From NCBI GenBank assembly GCA_010671965.1, contig JAAHIC010000275.1, forward strand, positions 1 to 6,416: 6,416 nucleotides of DNA, written 5' to 3'. Position 1 is the first letter of the stretch, and every line of letters begins with the position of its first letter. Of this stretch, positions 1 to 3,003 are shown piece after piece. The notes below the pieces were generated by a model. That model did no database searches and had not been told where the DNA came from. It worked only from the letters and a program-made list of their open reading frames with translations. Made by a program: the position numbers and the translations under genes. The stretch comes from Leptolyngbya sp. SIO4C5. Its GTDB lineage: Bacteria; Cyanobacteriota; Cyanobacteriia; Phormidesmidales; Phormidesmidaceae.

Positions 1-397
1 CCTGTTTGCGCTGCGTTGTCAGTGTCTCTTTCAACGCCGTAAAGCCATCTCCCAAAGCTTTCTGGTAGCTCGTGTGCGTCTTCATCACCGCTGAGATGAA
101 GTTATAGCCTGTCTCAGCGACCTGCTGGGCCGCTATCATCTGGTGATAGTCTTCAATCCGCCGATCCGCTTCTGAGCGCTCCATCCGAGGTGCAGAAGAA
201 GTACCCGGATCATAGATATCAGACGGAATCAGGCTATTGGGCTCATGGGCCGGAATGTTGTAAGGCAATTCAATCGAATCGCTAAAATTACCTATTTGGG
301 ACGGTGTACTAGGGGTCAAGCCACCTCCAGAGACATGGGGAGTCTTAGCAGTGGAGCGACGAGTACGTTTCTTAGTCAAAGGATTCTTTTCGGCCAT
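1..397 (-). CDS. Hypothetical helical protein, N-terminal 132 residues (cut by window edge)
   Basis: I do not recognise this protein and assign no function. It starts with MAEKNPLTKKRTRRSTAK, a very basic and probably disordered N-terminus. A Gly/Pro/Ser-rich linker follows to about residue 75. From about residue 76 (RSEADRRIEDYHQ) it becomes a charged, Gln/Ala-rich helical segment that runs off the window. The ATG at 395-397 is supported by AGGAGA (405-410, minus strand) seven bases upstream. The frame is open from there to base 1. The start lies inside the end of the preceding gene (stop at 372-374), a 26-base overlap that suggests translational coupling, so this is probably the third gene of a minus-strand operon. 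A basic tail followed by a long helix would fit nucleic-acid binding or oligomerisation, but that is a guess. The gene call is fairly certain; the role is unknown. Confidence 0.72.
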   Translation of the reverse strand, partial: MAEKNPLTKKRTRRSTAKTPHVSGGGLTPSTPSQIGNFSDSIELPYNIPAHEPNSLIPSDIYDPGTSSAPRMERSEADRRIEDYHQMIAAQQVAETGYNFISAVMKTHTSYQKALGDGFTALKETLTTQRKQ

Positions 398-596
398 TAA
401 TTTTTCTCCTGATGATATGCAGGGCTAATTCGACTTTTGCTCGCTGAGCGCGGATAGCCGCTAGACGGGTTTGCTGGACGGCGATCTGGACGGCGATCTC
501 TTCAATGCCGCTATTGATAGCGGCTCGCTCAGTTCGTTCAACAGCTTCCTTGAACGCTAAATGACGGTAGATCAAAGCTTCGGCAAGACGGTTCAT
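372..596 (-). CDS. Small helical protein (74 aa), middle gene of minus-strand operon
   Basis: A small protein of unknown function. It is almost entirely predicted helix (MNRLAEALIYRHLAFKEAVE, then heptad-like AINSGIEEIAVQIAVQQTRL), rich in Ala, Arg, Glu and Ile, with a basic C-terminus (IIRRKINGRKESFD). There is no signal peptide, membrane segment or catalytic motif. I chose the ATG at 594-596, which has a weak AGG six bases upstream. A TTG at 624-626 would add ten residues (84 aa) but has no ribosome binding site. The gene follows the 208-residue gene by 54 bases and overlaps the next start by 26 bases, so the three genes are probably cotranscribed. A 12-bp tandem duplication inside the gene produces the repeated AVQI in its middle. 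A coiled-coil partner of its helical neighbours is plausible but unproven. Confidence 0.6.
   Translation of the reverse strand: MNRLAEALIYRHLAFKEAVERTERAAINSGIEEIAVQIAVQQTRLAAIRAQRAKVELALHIIRRKINGRKESFD
474..499. repeat. 12-bp perfect tandem duplication
   Basis: The unit CTGGACGGCGAT occurs at 474-485 and again at 486-497, with two more matching bases (CT). It lies in frame inside the 74-residue gene on the opposite strand and duplicates four residues (AVQI). This looks like a slippage duplication. Confidence 0.85.
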
Positions 597-650
597 GGCG
601 AGCCTGGGCAAACAACCAGATGGCAAGCGCAGAAGCGATCGCTAAGACAA

Positions 651-1277
651 CTACGCTGACTGCACTGGTGGTTCCTCGCCGGGCTGTGGCTTTCCCGGCA
701 GCGTGCCGGCTTCGGCAGCTTGAACGGTTGCTTTGAATGCCTCGTGCTTAGTTTGCAGAGCGCTATAGCCTAGCTGCACGCCTCGGAGTTGCCACTCTTG
801 TAAAAGAAGCTGATCGCTGAGGCTCATTGCTTCACGGTACTGGGCATTGAGCGCTTGAGTCCGTTGGAACTGCTGCTGCATGTGCTCCAGGGCTTGCCGC
901 TGCTGAGCTTCAAACACAGCCAGGCGTTGCTGTTGCATTGTTAGATAAGCAGCATCATTACCAACCGGGATAGGGCTAGCAACTGATGGCAAGGAGGGCA
1001 GGAAACCAATGTGCAGAGTCAAGCCTTCAGAAGCTTCGCCATCAAGAATTTCAGTATGGCTTAGAAGCATTTCATCAGAAGACTTATGAAGCTTCTGAGA
1101 TTGAGACTGACAATCGCCAATAGCCGAATCAATATTAAATTCACGCTTCAAAGTCACTACTGCATCAGGACTTAAGCCTGCTTTGGTATCAATCGATAGC
1201 GCTTTACAACGCCCATAAACAGTGCTTTTGGGAAGTTTGTGAGTCTTACAAAAGCTATGCAACGAAATTTTGTTCAT
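651..1277 (-). CDS. HTH-like plus long-helix protein (208 aa), possible regulator or partition protein
   Basis: Probable DNA-binding protein heading the minus-strand operon. Residues 1-45 (MNKISLHSFCKTHKLPKSTV, then YGRCKALSID) read as a short helix-turn-helix: helix SLHSFCKTH, turn KLPKS, recognition helix TVYGRCKAL. I recall this opening from hypothetical proteins of cyanobacterial plasmids. Residues 46-110 look like a flexible linker. Residues 113-188 form a Gln-rich amphipathic helix (MQQQRLAVFEAQQRQALEHM and onward), probably coiled coil. The tail is Pro/Gly/Glu-rich. The ATG at 1275-1277 is chosen because GAGG lies eight bases upstream on the minus strand. A TTG at 1365-1367 and an ATG at 1353-1355 extend the frame but lack a Shine-Dalgarno sequence, and the added residues do not look like a domain. 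HTH plus coiled coil is also the layout of single-protein partition factors such as pSK1 Par; that is an analogy of layout, not demonstrated homology. Confidence 0.72.
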   Translation of the reverse strand: MNKISLHSFCKTHKLPKSTVYGRCKALSIDTKAGLSPDAVVTLKREFNIDSAIGDCQSQSQKLHKSSDEMLLSHTEILDGEASEGLTLHIGFLPSLPSVASPIPVGNDAAYLTMQQQRLAVFEAQQRQALEHMQQQFQRTQALNAQYREAMSLSDQLLLQEWQLRGVQLGYSALQTKHEAFKATVQAAEAGTLPGKPQPGEEPPVQSA

Positions 1278-1399
1278 TTTGAACACCTCAAAACGTTGAA
1301 AAAACTTGAATAGAACGGTCTCGAACACTTTTCGCCGTACTGTTTCGTGCGCCATAAGTTCAGGCAAAGTACGTAGACGTTCACTTCATTTACTGAGGA

Positions 1400-1469
1400 T
1401 GCTAACATGTTTTTATGCTAATCGCATAAATTTTATCTAATGGCATTAGCATAAAAATGATTTGTTAGC
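1400..1469. promoter_or_regulatory. Nested inverted repeats: divergent operator/promoter region
   Basis: This AT-rich block lies between two divergent operons. A perfect 13-bp inverted repeat pairs TTTTTATGCTAAT (1410-1422) with ATTAGCATAAAAA (1445-1457), with 22 bases between. A smaller palindrome, ATAAATTTTAT (1426-1436), sits in that spacer. Flanking it, GCTAACA (1401-1407) is inverted relative to TGTTAGC (1463-1469). The four TGCTAAY-type half-sites (1400, 1416, 1445 and 1464, the last with one mismatch) are two in each orientation. This layout fits an operator bound by a dimeric or multimeric protein, and the promoters for both operons probably lie here. I see no convincing -35/-10 pair on either strand. 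The adjacent RHH gene is the first candidate for the binding protein. A partition (centromere-like) site is an alternative. Confidence 0.6.
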
Positions 1470-1487
1470 TTGGAGGATTTACAATTC

Positions 1488-1670
1488 ATGCAGATAGGCG
1501 AGAAAGACATGACAAAACGGCTAACTATCTCAATAGACGATGATGTCTATGAGGTGCTGGAATCCTGGGCTGATGAAGAAGTGAGAACTGTCGCAAACCT
1601 AGCAGCAGCGATTGTGACCTTAGAGGCGCGTAAGCGCCAGAAAGATCAAACGGAACAAGCTAGCCAATAG
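1488..1670 (+). CDS. Ribbon-helix-helix (CopG/Arc-type) DNA-binding protein
   Basis: Small transcriptional regulator of the RHH class, about 60 residues. The fold reads clearly: beta strand KRLTISI (10-16), helix DDVYEVLESWADEE (18-31), turn VRT, second helix VANLAAAIVTLEARKR (35-50), then a polar tail. RHH proteins dimerise, and the paired N-terminal strands insert into the DNA major groove, usually at short inverted or tandem repeats; the repeats just upstream (1400-1469) suit this. The ATG at 1488 has GGAGG (1472-1476) 11 bases upstream. The ATG at 1509 (MTKRLTISI) has only a weak site, and the TTG at 1470 would overlap the ribosome binding site. The gene is first in a plus-strand operon; its stop codon overlaps the next gene's Shine-Dalgarno. 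It may be an autorepressor, a copy-number regulator or an antitoxin. The fold assignment is strong; the role is inferred. Confidence 0.85.
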   Translation: MQIGEKDMTKRLTISIDDDVYEVLESWADEEVRTVANLAAAIVTLEARKRQKDQTEQASQ

Positions 1671-1673
1671 GAG
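1669..1673 (+). promoter_or_regulatory. Ribosome binding site overlapping upstream stop
   Basis: AGGAG overlaps the TAG stop of the RHH gene and lies nine bases before the ATG at 1683. It sets the start of the 193-residue gene and indicates coupled translation of the two genes. Confidence 0.75.
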
Positions 1674-1682
1674 ATCGCAGCT

Positions 1683-2264
1683 ATGACAGACTCTCACAAA
1701 GCAACTAGAGCCTCTATCACTATCGGATCGATAACCGTCGATGGTTTCATGCTGCCGGATGGCAGTTATTGCATGAACCAAACTGAAGCCGCAGACAGCG
1801 TAGGTCTTTCTGAAAGAAACGCCCGCGAATTTTTGCGTTCAAAAGCTATCAAATCCCTGTTGGGAAAGGGGTATACGCCCGCGAAAAAAGATTTAATCGA
1901 AGTAGACTCAGCAACTCAAGCTAGAGGACAAACCCGAATTAGCCCCTTATCTCTCAGTGAAGTCTCAGCTTTTTGGCTATGGCAAGCCTACAGGGGCAAT
2001 AGACAAGCTTTGTCACTCTGCATGGGACTCATCGTTGAATCTCTAGAACGTCGCTTTGATAACGCTTTTGGTGTGAGTCGTAGCGAGGGGGAGTACAACG
2101 ATCGCCTAGCGCAGCGTATCCGGCAGCTAGAAGTGGACTTAGAACAGTTAGGTGAGAACTACTCTGAACCTGACCTACTGCGAGAGCATATCAATCGATT
2201 AGAAGATCAGGTTAGACAGCTAGGTGGTCAGCCTTGGCAGCTACCCAGTAGTGATGAAAAGTGA
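1683..2264 (+). CDS. Putative DNA-binding (antirepressor-like) protein with coiled-coil tail (193 aa)
   Basis: From memory this belongs to a family widespread in cyanobacteria and usually annotated hypothetical. The N-terminal region (11-65) has short strands SITIGSITVDGFMLPDGSY, then MNQTEAADSVGLSERNAREF and LRSKAIKSLLGKGYT. This resembles the strand-then-helix start of KilA-N/BRO or phage antirepressor domains, a resemblance I can only suggest. A conserved-looking RGQTRISPLSLSEVSAFWLW (81-100) and YRGNRQALSLCMGLIVESLE segment follow. Residues 137-182 form a coiled coil (RLAQRIRQLEVDLEQL and LREHINRLEDQVRQL). There are no membrane segments or obvious catalytic residues. The ATG at 1683 is supported by AGGAG nine bases upstream. 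It sits 12 bases after the RHH gene and 13 bases before the next gene, forming a compact operon. It may act on DNA with the RHH protein; a toxin role cannot be excluded, but no toxin fold is visible. Confidence 0.82.
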   Translation: MTDSHKATRASITIGSITVDGFMLPDGSYCMNQTEAADSVGLSERNAREFLRSKAIKSLLGKGYTPAKKDLIEVDSATQARGQTRISPLSLSEVSAFWLWQAYRGNRQALSLCMGLIVESLERRFDNAFGVSRSEGEYNDRLAQRIRQLEVDLEQLGENYSEPDLLREHINRLEDQVRQLGGQPWQLPSSDEK

Positions 2265-2277
2265 GAGCGATCGCTAA

Positions 2278-2583
2278 GTGTCTGAAAGACTAGACCGAAT
2301 TGAAGCTTTGTTAGAGTGCATGGCTCAGCGACACGAAGCTGATCATCAGCAGATAATGGCTGAGCTACGAGAAACAAAGATAGCTACAGACAGCAGCGTT
2401 AAAGCGATTGCTGCTAGTAGTATAGCGATCGCCGAACTCAGAACATCAATTGCTGAAACTAAAGCAATTGCCGACTCTAACGCTAGAGCGATTGGAGATT
2501 GGGGATTTCGGACCGATGACGAGCGTGCCGAGACAGTAGATGCCAAACAAGTTGTGCTACAGGTTCAAATTGGAGATTTCTAG
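2278..2583 (+). CDS. Small coiled-coil protein (101 aa), third gene of plus-strand operon
   Basis: A predicted all-helical protein that opens SERLDRIEALLECMAQRHEA, an opening I know from many short cyanobacterial coiled-coil proteins of unknown function. Heptad-like repeats rich in Ala, Ile and Ser run from about residue 3 to 72 (for example AIAELRTSIAETKAIADSNA). The C-terminal 29 residues (GDWGFRTDDERAE and onward) lose the heptad pattern, which may mean the end is divergent or rearranged; the 10-mer ATTGGAGATT occurs at both 2491 and 2569, near the ends of this tail. The start is GTG at 2278, with only a weak GAGAG upstream (2263-2267) and a HIP1 site (2267-2274) in the 13-base gap after the preceding gene. 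An ATG at 2320 is the alternative start. No signal or membrane segment. Probably a structural or oligomerising partner; function unknown. Confidence 0.7.
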   Translation: MSERLDRIEALLECMAQRHEADHQQIMAELRETKIATDSSVKAIAASSIAIAELRTSIAETKAIADSNARAIGDWGFRTDDERAETVDAKQVVLQVQIGDF

Positions 2584-2670
2584 TCTCTGTCTCGCCAACG
2601 CTACTACGCAACGACAGCAATCAGTAGCTTGTGTAAAGTACCTTATCAAGAACTTTTAGGCGAGATCACA

Positions 2671-2676
2671 TAGAAT
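2671..2676 (+). promoter_or_regulatory. Possible -10 element for the rep leader transcript
   Basis: TAGAAT matches five of six bases of the TATAAT consensus. It would place a transcription start near 2683, just before the strong Shine-Dalgarno-like sequence at 2692. No good -35 hexamer lies at the right spacing, so this would be a -10-only or activator-dependent promoter. Low confidence. Confidence 0.25.
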
Positions 2677-2691
2677 AGCCCTACGTAGCCT

Positions 2692-2740
2692 AAAGGAGGT
2701 GATGTCTGTTGAAAGTTTGAGAGCGCGAACCCCTAGATAG
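2692..2740 (+). promoter_or_regulatory. Perfect 16S-complementary Shine-Dalgarno with 12-codon leader ORF
   Basis: AAAGGAGGTGAT (2692-2703) is a complete 12-base complement of the 16S rRNA 3' end. The ATG at 2702-2704 opens a 12-codon ORF (MSVESLRARTPR, stop 2738-2740), but it starts only two bases after GGAGG, closer than normal spacing. Part of the site can pair with upstream sequence: TTTAGGC (2655-2661) is complementary to GCCTAAA (2688-2694), which includes the first bases of the site. It may be a leader peptide, a ribosome-loading or stabilising site, or a decayed gene start. No longer frame opens at the usual distance. Confidence 0.4.
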
Positions 2741-2787
2741 CAGAAAACGTTAGCACTCCCACCGCCAAGTGATTTGCTAACGCTCTC
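2719..2787 (+). promoter_or_regulatory. Compound hairpin carrying TGCTAAC half-sites
   Basis: CGTTAGCA (2748-2755) is a perfect inverted repeat of TGCTAACG (2775-2782). As RNA it can fold as CGTTAG-CACT / AGTG-CTAACG with a five-base bulge and a C-rich ten-base loop (2758-2767). Outside it, GAGAGCG (2719-2725) can pair with CGCTCTC (2781-2787), as an extension or an alternative fold. The half-site matches those in the operator at 1400-1469, so this may be a DNA-level protein site, an RNA control element, or both. Confidence 0.45.
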
Positions 2788-2791
2788 TCTC

Positions 2792-2833
2792 CAGAAGCCA
2801 TGCTTGCTGAGCAGCGGCACGGGGTTCTGTTTT
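2792..2833 (+). terminator. Terminator- or attenuator-like stem with short T run
   Basis: CAGAA (2792-2796) pairs with TTCTG (2825-2829), interrupted inner pairs follow (CC with GG, TGC with GCA), and the stem is followed at once by TTTTAAATTT. An alternative GC-rich stem pairs GCC-GCT with AGC-GGC (2797-2818). The T run is only four bases and the stem has mismatches, so termination is uncertain. It could end transcripts from the upstream operon or attenuate a rep leader transcript. Confidence 0.3.
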
Positions 2834-2920
2834 AAATTTCTGTCACCATACTAGCGCCTGTGGATCATCTCTGCAATAGTGCGTTTGTTTGTTGTGCAAA
2901 TTTTTTGGAGACATCTTTAG

Positions 2921-2983
2921 ATGACTCTGTTTTGCCACAGCTCAAATTCAGGTGATGAGAACGCTTCAGCTCAGCATCACTGA
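2921..2983 (+). CDS. Possible 20-codon leader ORF before rep
   Basis: ATG at 2921 with GGAG (2907-2910) ten bases upstream opens a 20-codon frame beginning MTLFCHSSNSGDE and ending with TGA at 2981-2983. Its second half, including the stop, lies within the hairpin at 2947-2984. It ends 20 bases before the rep ATG and is in a different frame. The peptide has no recognisable domain, so the act of translation rather than the product would matter. Leader peptides that control rep translation or transcription are known from other plasmids (for example tap of IncFII). The ORF is short enough to be chance; its position and ribosome binding site are the only support. Confidence 0.35.
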   Translation: MTLFCHSSNSGDENASAQHH

Positions 2984-2984
2984 A
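2947..2984 (+). promoter_or_regulatory. Hairpin immediately upstream of rep start
   Basis: TTCA-GTGATG (2947-2957, one bulged G at 2951) pairs with CATCAC-TGAA (2975-2984) around a 17-base loop. A T-rich stretch (CTTTAGTTTTTC) follows and then the rep ATG at 3004. It could be a weak attenuator or a structure that governs ribosome access to rep. It overlaps the end of the 20-codon leader ORF, so ribosomes reading that ORF would open it. Confidence 0.45.
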
Positions 2985-3003
2985 CTTTAGTTTTTCTGAA
3001 ACA

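Larger units (their letters stand above)
2584..3003 (+). promoter_or_regulatory. Leader/control region upstream of rep (420 bp)
   Basis: This stretch contains no gene longer than about 20 codons. It holds, in order: a weak 6-bp inverted repeat (2600-2605/2623-2628), a promoter-like -10 (2671-2676), a perfect anti-16S complement (2692-2703), a compound hairpin (2719-2787), a terminator-like stem (2792-2833), a 20-codon leader ORF (2921-2983) and a hairpin just before rep (2947-2984). I find no array of iterons and no strongly AT-rich melting region. The density of secondary structure suggests post-transcriptional control of rep, and the origin of replication could also lie here. Confidence 0.5.

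Noticed and set aside
1278..1367. N-terminal extension of the 208-aa gene from a TTG at 1365-1367 or ATG at 1353-1355
   Set aside because: No ribosome binding site for either, whereas the ATG at 1275-1277 has GAGG at good spacing and begins with the recognisable MNKISLHSFC.
1488..2264. Type II toxin-antitoxin pair (RHH antitoxin plus toxin)
   Set aside because: The second protein shows no RelE, MazF, PIN or other toxin signature and looks like a DNA-binding/coiled-coil protein; kept only as an alternative.
2346..2546. Minus-strand open frame rich in Ala, Ile, Leu and Ser that looks membrane-like
   Set aside because: It is the antisense of the Ala/Ser/Ile-rich coiled-coil gene; the hydrophobicity is a by-product of reading that repeat pattern backwards.
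2683..2705. 16S rRNA 3'-end fragment on the minus strand
   Set aside because: The match stops after about 12 bases; no helix 45 or other 16S sequence flanks it, so it is not an rRNA remnant.
2800..2835. 11-codon ORF beginning ATG at 2800
   Set aside because: No properly spaced ribosome binding site, and it lies within the terminator-like stem; probably chance.
2584..3003. Iteron array, CRISPR array, tRNA or insertion-sequence ends
   Set aside because: I searched this gap by eye for regularly spaced direct repeats, cloverleaf arms and terminal inverted repeats with target duplications and found none.
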